From positions 1-53,863 of the forward strand of contig JAHWIC010000005.1 in assembly GCA_019322805.1 (NCBI GenBank): a DNA stretch of 53,863 bases, in the 5' to 3' direction. The notes under the pieces were generated by a model. It saw only the letters and a program-made list of their open reading frames with translations. It was not told where the DNA came from and did no database searches. This DNA comes from Candidatus Woesearchaeota archaeon. Its GTDB lineage: Archaea > Nanobdellota > Nanobdellia > Woesearchaeales > JAHWIC01. How positions within the stretch are numbered: position 1 is the first letter of the stretch; every line of letters starts with the position of its first letter. The translations under genes were made by a program, and so were the position numbers. Shown in pieces: positions 31,346 through 38,843 of the stretch.

Positions 31346-31464
31346 TAAATTTGAAGTCCGTTCTATCCATTAAGCGAAGCGTTACATCAAGAACAAGAAT
31401 CAGAGGGCAGTTTTCCATTCAAAGCCGAAGGCTCTTAAATTAATTATCCCCCAGACGTTCTGAA

Positions 31465-31509
31465 AAAGCATTTAAATAGTAGCTTCGTTAATATTATTTA
31501 AAAAGAGGT
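31465..31509 (+). promoter_or_regulatory. TATA box and Shine-Dalgarno of the surface-protein operon
   Basis: AAAGCATTTAAATAGT (31465-31480) and AGAGGT (31504-31509) precede the ATG at 31514. Confidence 0.5.
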
Positions 31510-31513
31510 AAAA

Positions 31514-32221
31514 ATGAAAAGAATTTGTATTTTAATTCTGATTATATTGATAAATATATCTTTAGTTCAGGCGATTTGCGGAGATGGATTCTGTGATTTA
31601 AGCAATGAAACCTATGATTTATGCCCAGAAGACTGTATTAAAGAAGAGAATCATCCTGATAACAGTATAGGGCAACAAAATAACGATACAGATTATGTGA
31701 ATACTGGACAAAGTAGAATATTACCAAAGAATCTGCAAAGAGGATACAATAAACTCTTTTTCATAATACCCCTCTTCATAGTAATTACTCTTCTGCTAAT
31801 CTTATTTTTCTTAAATACAAAACTAGCTGGTAAAACTCTAAAAGAATATCTATGGCCAATAAAATATTATGTTGCAGGAGCAATATTAATAGCCATTTCG
31901 CAGTATGTAATCGGTTTAAATTATAACATACCCTATTTCCTAAACTTAACTCAGGCTTTATGGGCTTTAATGATTGTTTTTTCTTTAATTAAACTAATTA
32001 AAACTTATGGAGATTTTAATATTTTAAATGTGCTGATTTTAGGGATTCTATATTCTATTGTTATACACGGATTAAAAGTATCTATCAGATTTTTCTTTTA
32101 TTTTAAACCTGTTTGGTATTTATTAGACAGATTTCTATATGGAAGTCTATTAGTTATGATTATTGTTTTAATCACTGGTCCTATTGTTATATACTTAAAA
32201 AAGAAAGGGGTTAAAATATGA
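31514..32221 (+). CDS. Multi-pass membrane protein with N-terminal CGDGxC module
   Basis: 235 residues. A signal peptide (1-21) is followed by CGDGFCDLSNETYDLCPEDC (about 22-41), a small disulfide-rich module common in archaeal surface proteins. After a linker there are about five membrane helices (70-95, 110-130, 134-158, 166-190, 205-228). It overlaps the next gene by four bases. The partner carries the same Cys module at its C-terminus, so the two probably act together at the cell surface. Confidence 0.7.
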   Translation: MKRICILILIILINISLVQAICGDGFCDLSNETYDLCPEDCIKEENHPDNSIGQQNNDTDYVNTGQSRILPKNLQRGYNKLFFIIPLFIVITLLLILFFLNTKLAGKTLKEYLWPIKYYVAGAILIAISQYVIGLNYNIPYFLNLTQALWALMIVFSLIKLIKTYGDFNILNVLILGILYSIVIHGLKVSIRFFFYFKPVWYLLDRFLYGSLLVMIIVLITGPIVIYLKKKGVKI

Positions 32222-34056
32222 AAAAGATAACCTTAGTTTTGATCGTTATTTGTTTATCCAGTTTTGTTCTTGCAGAAGAAAAATCTACAGTCGGGATTGT
32301 ACCTAAATTAAGTGCAGAAGAAATGAAAGATGCACCTGCCTTGGGAGGGGGCGTTTATCCTTCATTGGGGGTTCCCTGTACAAACTTTACTTATTTTGCA
32401 CAATATACAGATGAAAAAGGAAGAGAACCAGCATATGTTAAGCTTTGGCATAATGGTAACTGGTATGATATGGCTCTTCTTGAAGGAACTCCAAAAAGCG
32501 GCGCGACTTATGTATACTATTATGTGCCTACGTCTGGAAAAAGCAATTTTTATTATTATGAAGCAAGCAATGGGGTAGGAAAAGCAAGGGCAAGTATAAT
32601 AGACAGCCCAGATAATGGCCCTGTTCTTTTCTCTGAAAGGTTGGATAACAATGAAATTGTATTGCTGGATAAAGATGGGAACAAAATTTGGGATTATCCA
32701 ACCGGCAGAGAATGGGTAGAAGGAGTAGCTATATCCAAAGATGGCAATTATCTTGCTGCTGTAACGGGATTTCATATTTATCTATTTTCTAAGGAGAGCA
32801 AAAAACCATTATGGAACTTTTGTGTTAATTGTGCACCATCCTCTACACTATCTGGAAACATGGAAGGGGTGGCTATATCTCAAGATGGTAGTTATATTGC
32901 AGCCACATTACAGGGTAGGCTTTATTTTTTTGAGAGAGGAAATAATCAACCATTATGGACAGCAGAAATTGAGTCCGGCAGTATTGGTGTAGATATGTCA
33001 GATGATGCTAATGTTATTGCAGTTGGTGTTGCAAATGCAGGTGAAAAGGGAGATAAGATTTTTATATTTAATAAATATGGAAACAAATTAGGCGAATATA
33101 AAGCACCACACCCTGGCTATGAACAGACAGGGAATTTTTACCAGCCAGATGTTACACCTGACGGCAAATATGTAGCTGTCTCAACAGGATGTCCTGATAG
33201 AAGAGCATATTTATTCTCTGGAAAAGGAGATCTAATTTTTAGGAGTGAGCAGCTAACTTATGATTCCCCTGTACACAAATCTGCAATATCTGATGATGGC
33301 AGTTTAATAGCTTACTCAGCAGACCATGCACAAGGAGAAGAGATTGTCTTTTTATTTGATAATGAAGGTAAAAAATTATGGAGTTTTTCTTCTTCTGAGG
33401 ATGCAACTGCTAGATCAGTTACCCTCTCCGGTGATGGGAACTATGTAGCTGCAGGCACTTCAGTAGGCCACCTATATTTATTCTCTAGAGATAGCAATAA
33501 ACCTAAATGGAAATATACTACAACAGCATTTTTTTCCCAATTTGGTGACATAAAGTTAAATCAGGATGGTAGCTTACTGGCAGCAGCAGGAACCACTAAA
33601 AAAGTTTATTTATTTTCCAGAAATAGTAATAAACCATTATGGGAATATGAAGCAAACACGTGGGTAACTAAGATTGATTTTAATGGTGAATATATTGTTG
33701 CTGGTACAGGACCAAGAGAATATTTTTTTGAGGGGAACAGCGTTCCTCCAGATGAGATAAAATGCAAAGGAATTATCCAGCCAGAGCCTTTAATGAATTA
33801 TTTAGGTAAGAGTATAGGGAATATAAACACTGGGCCAGATAATCAAAAAATTGACTCATTTTGCGGGAATCATCTTTGTGAAAGCCCTCTAGAAAGTTAT
33901 GAAAATTGTCCACAGGATTGTTGTCCTCCAACTGGCTGTGAAAATGATGATAAATCACAAGATAAAGAAGAAGTAGATACTAGAGATAATGATGTTCAAA
34001 AAAAAGGGTTCTTTGAAAAAATAATGGATTTTTTTAAGAGCGTATTTGGAAAATGA
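32218..34056 (+). CDS. Secreted beta-propeller protein with C-terminal CGNHxC module
   Basis: 612 residues. Signal peptide (1-19), an N-terminal beta domain (about 40-130), then repeated blades (DGNYLAA, DGSYIAAT, DGKYVAVS, DGSLIAYS, DGNYVAAGT) alternating with LYLFSRDSNKPKWKY-type strands: a WD40/PQQ-like propeller of about seven blades. CGNHLCESPLESYENCPQDC (about 547-566) and an amphipathic end (FFEKIMDFFKSVFG) close it. It probably binds a ligand or partner outside the cell; coupled to the membrane gene before it. Confidence 0.82.
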   Translation: MKKITLVLIVICLSSFVLAEEKSTVGIVPKLSAEEMKDAPALGGGVYPSLGVPCTNFTYFAQYTDEKGREPAYVKLWHNGNWYDMALLEGTPKSGATYVYYYVPTSGKSNFYYYEASNGVGKARASIIDSPDNGPVLFSERLDNNEIVLLDKDGNKIWDYPTGREWVEGVAISKDGNYLAAVTGFHIYLFSKESKKPLWNFCVNCAPSSTLSGNMEGVAISQDGSYIAATLQGRLYFFERGNNQPLWTAEIESGSIGVDMSDDANVIAVGVANAGEKGDKIFIFNKYGNKLGEYKAPHPGYEQTGNFYQPDVTPDGKYVAVSTGCPDRRAYLFSGKGDLIFRSEQLTYDSPVHKSAISDDGSLIAYSADHAQGEEIVFLFDNEGKKLWSFSSSEDATARSVTLSGDGNYVAAGTSVGHLYLFSRDSNKPKWKYTTTAFFSQFGDIKLNQDGSLLAAAGTTKKVYLFSRNSNKPLWEYEANTWVTKIDFNGEYIVAGTGPREYFFEGNSVPPDEIKCKGIIQPEPLMNYLGKSIGNINTGPDNQKIDSFCGNHLCESPLESYENCPQDCCPPTGCENDDKSQDKEEVDTRDNDVQKKGFFEKIMDFFKSVFGK

Positions 34057-34140
34057 AATAAATCTTAGTTGCTTCTCAAAACGCCCCCATTATAAAAAAT
34101 AAGGAAAACTGCCCTCTTCTATTTTAGGACTTCAAATTTA

Positions 34141-34246
34141 TTGAGTCTAACGGTGTTAGATTTCCCCACCCGACCGAGTCCTCAACCGAGCGGAAGCGAG
34201 GTTAGAGATGACGAGGTCTGGATGTGGGGTCGAACGAAGCGAGAAG
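34141..34246 (+). repeat. Cassette separator element 11
   Basis: The core TTGAGTCTAACGGTGTTAG is followed by one long bulged hairpin: CCCCAC...GTGGGG, GACC...GGTC, GTC...GAC, CTCAACC...GGTTaGAG with a GAGCGGAAGCGA tip. It ends TCGAACGAAGCGAGAAG. It is nearly identical to 41000-41105. Confidence 0.88.
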
Positions 34247-34303
34247 TTCTCAAGTCAGCTTAAGCGCGAAGCGCAATAAACAAAAAGAAGCAAAGGGCAA
34301 AAA

Positions 34304-34346
34304 CCGAAACATTTATATAATAGGTAAGACTAATCTTACATAGGTG
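34304..34346 (+). promoter_or_regulatory. BRE/TATA promoter and Shine-Dalgarno of the AbrB/RelE pair
   Basis: CCGAAACATTTATATAATAGG (34304-34324) is a BRE plus TATA box. AGGTGATATAA before the ATG at 34353 includes a GGTG Shine-Dalgarno. The promoter lies inside the cassette, after the left repeat. Confidence 0.6.
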
Positions 34347-34352
34347 ATATAA

Positions 34353-34619
34353 ATGGATGTTGCTATAACTAGAATGAGTTCAAAAGGCCAGGTAGTTATA
34401 CCTGCAGAGATGAGGGAAAATATTCATGAAGGAGATAAACTTGTTATCATTAAGAATGATAAACAACTTATTATGAAGAAAGCAAAGGAATTAGATAAAA
34501 ATCTAGCTGATGACTTGGAATTTGCTAAGAGAACAGAAGAAGCATGGAAGAGAATCAAAGAAGGTAAAGGCGTCAAGATGGATTTTGATGAATTTGTCGA
34601 AGAAATGAAAAAGTGGTAG
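34353..34619 (+). CDS. AbrB/MazE-type antitoxin
   Basis: 88 residues. The N-terminal swapped-hairpin DNA-binding domain is typical: ITRMSSKGQVVIPAEMRENI followed by GDKLVIIKNDKQLIMKKA. The C-terminal half is helical and acidic, as expected for the toxin-neutralising part. The toxin gene starts with GTG inside its last codons. It should bind its own promoter and the RelE-like toxin. Confidence 0.9.
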   Translation: MDVAITRMSSKGQVVIPAEMRENIHEGDKLVIIKNDKQLIMKKAKELDKNLADDLEFAKRTEEAWKRIKEGKGVKMDFDEFVEEMKKW

Positions 34620-34855
34620 GTGTAATCTTTGATCCCAACTTCAAGAAAGATTTTAAGAAGATTAAGGATAGACCAGTAAAGGAAAAGATTATCAAACAGA
34701 TTTCTAAAATAAAAGATAATCCTGAAATCGGGAAACCTATGAGATATGATCGGAAAGGGACAAGAGAATTATATATTTCTCCGTTTAGGTTATCTTATAA
34801 GGTTGAAGGGGATATAGTCTATATCCTTTCTTTGTATCACAAAGACCTGCAGTAA
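34613..34855 (+). CDS. RelE/ParE-family toxin
   Basis: 80 residues starting at GTG 34613, overlapping the antitoxin by 7 bases. The pattern FDPNFKKDFKKIKD, KIKDNPEIGKPMRYDRKGTRELYISPFRLSYKV and IVYILSLYHKDLQ is the compact RelE fold with basic residues on the active face (K, R, Y). RelE toxins cut mRNA on the ribosome; ParE relatives hit gyrase. The choice cannot be made from sequence alone. Confidence 0.88.
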   Translation: MVGVIFDPNFKKDFKKIKDRPVKEKIIKQISKIKDNPEIGKPMRYDRKGTRELYISPFRLSYKVEGDIVYILSLYHKDLQ

Positions 34856-34897
34856 TTCTGTTTTTGCCCTCTTTTCTTAAATTAGCTGACTTGAGAA

Positions 34898-35018
34898 TTA
34901 AATCTAACGATGTTAGATTTCCCCACGCGACCGAGTCCTCAACCGAGCGAAAGCGAGGTTAGAGATGACGAGGTCTGGATGTGGGGCAAAATCTCGAAGA
35001 GATTTTGAGTATGACGCA
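34898..35018 (+). repeat. Cassette separator element 12
   Basis: The middle hairpin is the same as in elements 11 and 17 (CCCCACGCGACCGAGTCC...GTGGGG). The trailing hairpin is different: CAAAATCTC-gaa-GAGATTTTG. This shows that the modules mix. Confidence 0.88.
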
Positions 35019-35088
35019 GGGCACTCTTTCTAAAGCACGAAGTGCCATAAAATAAAAGAATAAAGGGCGAGAAGCATTAAAATAGGAA

Positions 35089-35128
35089 GGTTTATATATA
35101 AGTTGTTATATATCAGCTATAGGTGATA
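35089..35128 (+). promoter_or_regulatory. TATA box and Shine-Dalgarno of the MazF-type pair
   Basis: GGTTTATATATAAG (35089-35102) and AGGTGATATATA before the ATG at 35133. The leader closely matches the one in the AbrB/RelE cassette (AGGTGATATAA). Confidence 0.55.
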
Positions 35129-35132
35129 TATA

Positions 35133-35357
35133 ATGACTACAACAACAATTCAACTTGATAAGTCTTTGGTAAATTCGTTAAAGGAAATAAGGGAATATCC
35201 TAGACAGACATATAATGAACTACTTAAACATATGGTTAAAGTATTCCAAAATATAAAGAAAAGGAACCAGTACGATGAATTTTTGCATAAGATCCAGCAA
35301 GCCAAGATGAAGGAATTATGGGATAATAAAGAAGATGAGGCTTGGGAAAATGCCTAA
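35133..35357 (+). CDS. Ribbon-helix-helix-like antitoxin
   Basis: 74 residues. The N-terminal strand TTTTIQLDKSLVNSLKEI and the helix PRQTYNELLKHMVKVFQ fit the short ribbon-helix-helix DNA-binding fold. The C-terminal half is helical and charged. It overlaps the MazF-type toxin frame by 8 bases beyond the toxin's likely start, so the pair is cotranslated. Confidence 0.72.
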   Translation: MTTTTIQLDKSLVNSLKEIREYPRQTYNELLKHMVKVFQNIKKRNQYDEFLHKIQQAKMKELWDNKEDEAWENA

Positions 35358-35661
35358 GGCAGGAGATGTAGTCTTAACTAATGTTCAGTTTACAGATACC
35401 TTTGAAATCAAGAAAAGGCCTGCTTTAGTGTTGTTTGAAGAGTTAAGCAATGTTGTTGTAGCAGGAATAACAAGTAATTTAGAGATGAAAGGCATATCCT
35501 TGACAAAAAAGGAAGGAGCTGTGAAGGACAGCGTTATAAAGCTAAATTACATATTCACTGTTTCTGGAGCAATGATTGAAAAAACATTATTCTCTTTAGG
35601 TAATGAGAAGAAAAAGAAGGTTTTTGATGAACTTGTAGATAAACTGAAAGATTTGAAATAA
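35350..35661 (+). CDS. MazF/PemK-type toxin
   Basis: 103 residues from ATG 35350 (MPKAGDVVLTNVQFTDTFEIKKRPALVLFEE). GDVV, the KKRPALVL strand, VVVAGITSNL and SVIKLNYIFTV are signatures of the MazF/PemK barrel. MazF toxins cut mRNA at short sequences. An in-frame start at 35335 is possible but adds an unconserved tail. Confidence 0.87.
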   Translation: MPKAGDVVLTNVQFTDTFEIKKRPALVLFEELSNVVVAGITSNLEMKGISLTKKEGAVKDSVIKLNYIFTVSGAMIEKTLFSLGNEKKKKVFDELVDKLKDLK

Positions 35662-35699
35662 TACTTCTCGCCCTTTTACTAGATTAGAAAGAGTGCCCG

Positions 35700-35822
35700 A
35701 GTAATATTGAATTGAACGATGTTAGGTTCTCCGACCTCAAACTTCTCCCCGAACGGAACGAAAGTGGAGTTCAGGGCTGAGAAGTTTAGAGATGGAGGAA
35801 AAAACTTCGTAGAAGTTTTTAG
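35700..35822 (+). repeat. Cassette separator element 13
   Basis: The core ATTGAATTGAACGATGTTAGG is followed by a hairpin closed by CCTC...GAGG with inner AAACTTCTC...GAGAAGTTT, and a trailing AAAAACTTCGTAGAAGTTTTT hairpin. Confidence 0.8.
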
Positions 35823-35901
35823 TTTTGGGACGAAGGCGACCCCTTAACGTTCAATTTATAGCTAAAATTATTATTTTATTAATAAAAAATGGCAGAAAAA
35901 T

Positions 35902-35919
35902 AGAAAAGTTTATATAGTC
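35902..35919 (+). promoter_or_regulatory. TATA-box promoter of the ribbon-helix-helix gene
   Basis: AGAAAAGTTTATATAGTC lies about 25 bases before the ATG at 35940, giving a leaderless message. Confidence 0.55.
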
Positions 35920-35939
35920 ATCGTATATACAATAGCTAT

Positions 35940-36200
35940 ATGGTAACAGAAATGATAACAGTCAAGCTGGATGATAGATTTTTGGGAGATATAGACTCTG
36001 TTGTACAGAAAGAAGGCTATCAGAACAGAACCGAGTTTATTAGAAACGCCCTAAGAGAGAAAGTTGAAGAATCTAAACTAAAAGAAGCAATGACAAGTAT
36101 TGCGCACTTGAAGGGTGCAGCCAAAAAGAAGACCACTCCAGAAGAATTTGAGAAAATTAGAGAAAGAGCTTTTGATGAAATATCGAAGAAGCTCAAGTAA
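35940..36200 (+). CDS. CopG-type ribbon-helix-helix antitoxin
   Basis: 86 residues. MITVKLDDRFLGDIDSVVQ and GYQNRTEFIRNALREKVEE give the strand-helix-helix of CopG/NikR-like DNA-binding proteins; the rest is a charged helix that could clamp a toxin. Its 3' end overlaps the convergent PIN gene by 8 bases. This tail-to-tail order is unusual for VapBC, which are normally in tandem. Confidence 0.82.
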   Translation: MVTEMITVKLDDRFLGDIDSVVQKEGYQNRTEFIRNALREKVEESKLKEAMTSIAHLKGAAKKKTTPEEFEKIRERAFDEISKKLK

Positions 36201-36609
36201 CATCTTCTGGTTTGTGATGCTTCGAGATATCTTCCAATTCTTTGAAGTGATTATCTCTAGCTATAAGGACCAACTTATGATTTCTAGCAAGAATTGCATG
36301 CAAAGCATCACCTTTTGGGATGTGCCTTTCTTCGGCTAGTTTTTCAGCTTCGTCTCTTTCTTCTGGTGCAATTGAAATTCTTTCTAATAAATCTTCGAAG
36401 GGCTTCATCATGCCATTTATCGCAGGAACTGAATAATTCATTTCTAATTCCCTAATTATGAGGTCGGAGATTACTATTTTAGATTTATTTGCTTTGATGA
36501 AACCAAACAGTTTCCAAGCAAAATCTCCTAAGGGCTCTCCTTTGTAGCCTTTTCTATCTTCATAAAGATCCATCCAGATTGACGAATCTAAATAATATTT
36601 TTCTGCCAT
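36193..36609 (-). CDS. PIN-domain ribonuclease toxin (VapC-like)
   Basis: 138 residues from ATG 36609 (MAEKYYLDSSIWMDL); a GTG at 36618 is the alternative. The four acidic positions of PIN nucleases are visible: LDSSIWMDL, IIRELE, KGDALHAILA and IARDNHF. VapC toxins cut tRNA or rRNA with these residues and magnesium. TATA-like TTATATAAG lies at about 36634-36643. It is transcribed towards the presumed antitoxin from its own promoter, so control differs from a classic operon. Confidence 0.85.
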   Translation of the reverse strand: MAEKYYLDSSIWMDLYEDRKGYKGEPLGDFAWKLFGFIKANKSKIVISDLIIRELEMNYSVPAINGMMKPFEDLLERISIAPEERDEAEKLAEERHIPKGDALHAILARNHKLVLIARDNHFKELEDISKHHKPEDVT

Positions 36610-36692
36610 TTTAATCACTAAGGTTTTAACACTTATATAATTTGCTAATAAATTTAACAGTTAAGAATTAAAGGGTCGCCGAAGTCCCAAAA

Positions 36693-36813
36693 TTGAACCT
36701 AACGATGTTATACGCCCTTTCCCTCGTGAGCTTCCTCCAAATTGCGAAAGCAATTTGAGAGCTGAAGCGAACAGAGTGGAAAGGTTCGAAGAAATCTTTG
36801 ATTTCTGAGAAAG
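36693..36813 (+). repeat. Cassette separator element 14
   Basis: The core TTGAACCTAACGATGTTATACG is followed by CCCTTTCC...GGAAAGG, inner CAAATTGC-gaaa-GCAATTTG, and a trailing GAAATCTTTGATTTC hairpin. It ends GAGAAAG. Confidence 0.82.
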
Positions 36814-37196
36814 TTGAGTTTGAGTTTCCGATACCTTTTTATTATCTTAACGATTATATGATAACATGACTTACATAAAAAATGAAGATTTGAAGTTAGA
36901 GGATATACCTAAGAATGTATTAGATGATAAAGGATTCTTATCAAAAGAGTTTAATGAATTTAAAAGGACGGGAGTTAAAGGAAGTGAGTGGTTTGGTAAA
37001 GCAAAACATGTGCTCAAGAAAATAGATGATGGAGAGAAAGTATCTTTAACAGAATTAAGATTAGGTTTATTTGATGCTTCTGAACATATAAGGTGGACTC
37101 AGGAACACCACGCTCTTTCTGCGGTAAAGAAAATATTAGAACAGATCAGGATTAAAGTAGAAAATAAAGAACTTGATTAAGAAAACTCAAACTCAA
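36814..37196 (+). mobile_element. One-gene cassette; 14-bp perfect inverted repeats
   Basis: TTGAGTTTGAGTTT (36814-36827) pairs perfectly with 37183-37196. The 104-codon gene occupies nearly all of it. Confidence 0.85.
36866..37180 (+). CDS. Small helical protein of unknown function
   Basis: 104 residues, charged and helical, with KGSEWFGKAKHVLKKIDDGEKVS and SEHIRWTQEHHAL as the most distinctive parts. A TATA-like TTTTTATTATC about 25 bases before the ATG suggests a leaderless message. No family is recognised. It may be a single-gene immunity or regulatory cargo; nothing in it shows which. Confidence 0.55.
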   Translation: MTYIKNEDLKLEDIPKNVLDDKGFLSKEFNEFKRTGVKGSEWFGKAKHVLKKIDDGEKVSLTELRLGLFDASEHIRWTQEHHALSAVKKILEQIRIKVENKELD

Positions 37197-37305
37197 TTGC
37201 GCATAACGATGTTAGACTCCATTACCTCCAACTTTTCCTCGAAAATGCGGAAGCATTTTCAGAGCTGAAAAGTTGAGAGCTGTAATGCCGAGCGTAAGCG
37301 AGGAG
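37197..37305 (+). repeat. Cassette separator element 15
   Basis: The core TTGCGCATAACGATGTTAG is followed by the same bulged hairpin as element 4 (93 of 95 bases identical, 37212-37306 with 10148-10242). It ends GCCGAGCGTAAGCGAGGAG. Confidence 0.88.
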
Positions 37306-37409
37306 TTTTACTCAGAACACACTTAATCTAGTGAATCTATTAATTAATACATTTAAGAGACACACTCAAACAATAGTTTAATATATTACTAATTTAATCT
37401 ATATTTATA

Positions 37410-37874
37410 ATGAAAAAAATATGGAAATTGATAATCTCCTTAATCCTGCCTTTTTTAGCAAGCGCTATAGGTTCTTTATTTACATCTACTTCTGTTTCAA
37501 CGTGGTATGTGGATTTGGTTAAACCCTCTTTTAACCCTCCTTCATGGGTTTTTGGTCCTGTTTGGACGATTCTTTTTTTGTTGATGGGAATTGCTTTTTA
37601 CTTGGTTTGGGTTGAGAAGTCTAAAAATAAGAAAACAGCTTTTCTTGCTTTTGGTGTTCAATTGTTCTTGAATGCTCTTTGGTCTGTGTTATTCTTTGGA
37701 TTACAGAAACCGTTGTTTGCTTTTATTGAGATAATATTTTTATGGACTGTCATATTGATTACAATTATTTATTTTTACAGAATAAATAAAGTTTCTTCCT
37801 ATTTGTTGATACCCTATCTCTTGTGGGTGAGTTTTGCGGCTGTACTTAATTTTTTCTTATATATTTTAAACTAA
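37410..37874 (+). CDS. TspO/MBR family membrane protein
   Basis: 154 residues with five membrane helices, the family size. The signature region WYVDLVKPSFNPPSWVFGPVW followed by TILFLLMGIAFYLVW (about 32-67) and NALWSVLFFG are diagnostic. TspO proteins bind tetrapyrroles or other small hydrophobic molecules and are linked to stress and light response. Its gene is followed after 1 base by a UV-damage repair gene, which hints at a shared light-stress role (inference). Confidence 0.93.
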   Translation: MKKIWKLIISLILPFLASAIGSLFTSTSVSTWYVDLVKPSFNPPSWVFGPVWTILFLLMGIAFYLVWVEKSKNKKTAFLAFGVQLFLNALWSVLFFGLQKPLFAFIEIIFLWTVILITIIYFYRINKVSSYLLIPYLLWVSFAAVLNFFLYILN

Positions 37875-37875
37875 A

Positions 37876-38298
37876 ATGGTAAGAATTAACCTGATAAATC
37901 CAAAAAAATTAGCTGATCAGCATCTTATTGCAGAATATGATGAGATATTGATGCTTCTAGGTTATGTTAAAAAATATCCAAGATTAGGTAAAATACCTGG
38001 AAAATACTCATTGGGTAAAGGGCATATATTATTTTTTAAGAACAAATTAAAATATCTCAAGAAAAGGCATGAATTGATTAAGCTTGAAATGAAGAAAAGG
38101 GGGTTTAATGCAAAGAAAACCATCAAACTTAATCAGTTCAATAAAGAACTAAAAAACGATTGGAGGCCATCTAAAGAAGATATTGAAATCATCAAAAAAA
38201 GATTGATAACTAGAATAAGATTAAAACCGAGGTATTACAGATACTATAGAAAGCGTAGGTCTAAGAAGTTTTTAATTGATTTAATAAAGAAAAAATAA
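37876..38298 (+). CDS. Pyrimidine dimer DNA glycosylase (T4 endonuclease V family)
   Basis: 140 residues, like T4 DenV (138). The start MVRINLINPKKLADQHLIAE and then YDE aligns with DenV, including Arg3, Asp14, His16, Glu20 and the catalytic Glu23. The later KYSLGKGHILFFKNKLKYL, KRGFN and PRYYRYYRK also match. The enzyme flips out and cuts at UV-induced dimers using the N-terminal amine as nucleophile; residue 2 is Val rather than Thr, but Met removal before Val would still expose an amine. It is cotranscribed with tspO. Confidence 0.92.
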   Translation: MVRINLINPKKLADQHLIAEYDEILMLLGYVKKYPRLGKIPGKYSLGKGHILFFKNKLKYLKKRHELIKLEMKKRGFNAKKTIKLNQFNKELKNDWRPSKEDIEIIKKRLITRIRLKPRYYRYYRKRRSKKFLIDLIKKK

Positions 38299-38309
38299 GG
38301 CAATAAGCC

Positions 38310-38498
38310 TTATTTCTTAAATAATGCAACAAGTTCTACGATGGCAGCAATAGCTACTAATGCATAAACTATATTTGCTACAATTGCTGCTCCAAAGCTT
38401 ATTATTTCTACCAGGTTTACTCCAAATATGAATAAACCCCAGTTTAGACCACCAATGACCAACAAGATCTTAGCGATCATTTCTAGTTTTTCATCCAT
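38310..38498 (-). CDS. DUF378 small membrane protein
   Basis: 62 residues with two membrane helices and the DUF378 hallmark IGGLNWGLFIFGVNLVE (about 15-31). The function of the family is unknown. It has its own promoter (AAAAGTTTATATACAAC on the minus strand, about 38530-38546) and a GAGGTGAT Shine-Dalgarno. It is convergent to the repair gene within the same cassette. Confidence 0.85.
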   Translation of the reverse strand: MDEKLEMIAKILLVIGGLNWGLFIFGVNLVEIISFGAAIVANIVYALVAIAAIVELVALFKK

Positions 38499-38591
38499 AA
38501 GGTATCACCTCACTATTAATCTTTAATTTAGTTGTATATAAACTTTTCTAGAGTATGAGTGTGTCTACTTTATAGTGTGTTCTGAGTAAAA

Positions 38592-38707
38592 TTGAGTCTA
38601 ACGATGTTATATTCCTTTTCCACAAATGAGCCCTCCAAAACGCGGAAGTGTTTTGAGAGATGGCGAATTGAGTGCTGAAAAGTTCGAAGCCCGAAGGGCT
38701 GAGAAAG
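38592..38707 (+). repeat. Cassette separator element 16
   Basis: The core TTGAGTCTAACGATGTTATATTCC is followed by a hairpin with CAAAACGC-ggaa-GTGTTTTG at the tip, and a trailing GTTCGAAGCCCGAAGGGCTGAGAAAGTT. Confidence 0.82.
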
Positions 38708-38804
38708 TTCAGAAAAAACTTTTCTTAAAATGCGAAGCATATTCTTGTTAGAGAATTAAGGGGTTTGGGGTTTAGTGTATAGTTACTAATAAGTAGTAAA
38801 TAAA

Positions 38805-38824
38805 ACGAAAGATTTATAAATAAG
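38805..38824 (+). promoter_or_regulatory. BRE/TATA promoter of the dehydrogenase operon
   Basis: ACGAAAGATTTATAAATAAG ends 20 bases before the ATG at 38844, giving a leaderless message. The same CGAAAGATTTATAAAT string recurs at 41838. Confidence 0.6.
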
Positions 38825-38843
38825 TTATCCTTACTTAATTTTT

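Larger units (their letters stand above)
31346..34140 (+). mobile_element. Cassette with a two-gene surface-protein operon; two perfect inverted-repeat segments
   Basis: TAAATTTGAAGTCC (31346-31359) pairs with 34127-34140, and AGAGGGCAGTTTTCC (31402-31416) pairs with 34103-34117, both without mismatch. The left end carries an AAGCGAAGCGTTACATCAAG module between the segments, shared with 47820-47845. Confidence 0.85.
34247..34897 (+). mobile_element. Toxin-antitoxin cassette; 14-bp perfect inverted repeats
   Basis: TTCTCAAGTCAGCT (34247-34260) pairs perfectly with 34884-34897. It contains an AbrB-type antitoxin and a RelE-type toxin. Confidence 0.88.
35019..35699 (+). mobile_element. Toxin-antitoxin cassette; two perfect inverted-repeat segments
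   Basis: GGGCACTCTTTCTAA (35019-35033) pairs perfectly with 35685-35699. AAAGGGCGAGAAG (35062-35074) pairs perfectly with 35664-35676. Between the left segments lies a GCACGAAGTGC hairpin. Confidence 0.88.
35823..36692 (+). mobile_element. VapBC-like cassette; 25-bp inverted repeats
   Basis: Bases 35823-35847 pair with 36668-36692: TTTTGGGAC and GCGACCC pair fully; the bases between are GAAG on one side and the unpaired counterpart CGAA on the other. It contains a ribbon-helix-helix gene and a convergent PIN gene. Confidence 0.85.
37306..38591 (+). mobile_element. Three-gene cassette (TspO, T4 endonuclease V-like, DUF378); 17-bp perfect inverted repeats
   Basis: TTTTACTCAGAACACAC (37306-37322) pairs perfectly with 38575-38591. 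It carries two plus-strand genes and one minus-strand gene. Confidence 0.88.

Noticed and set aside
30157..31418. Frames of 60-66 codons at 30157-30345, 30828-31028, 31191-31373 and 31236-31418
   Set aside because: All coincide with separator elements 8-10 and their arms; composition follows the hairpins, not a protein.
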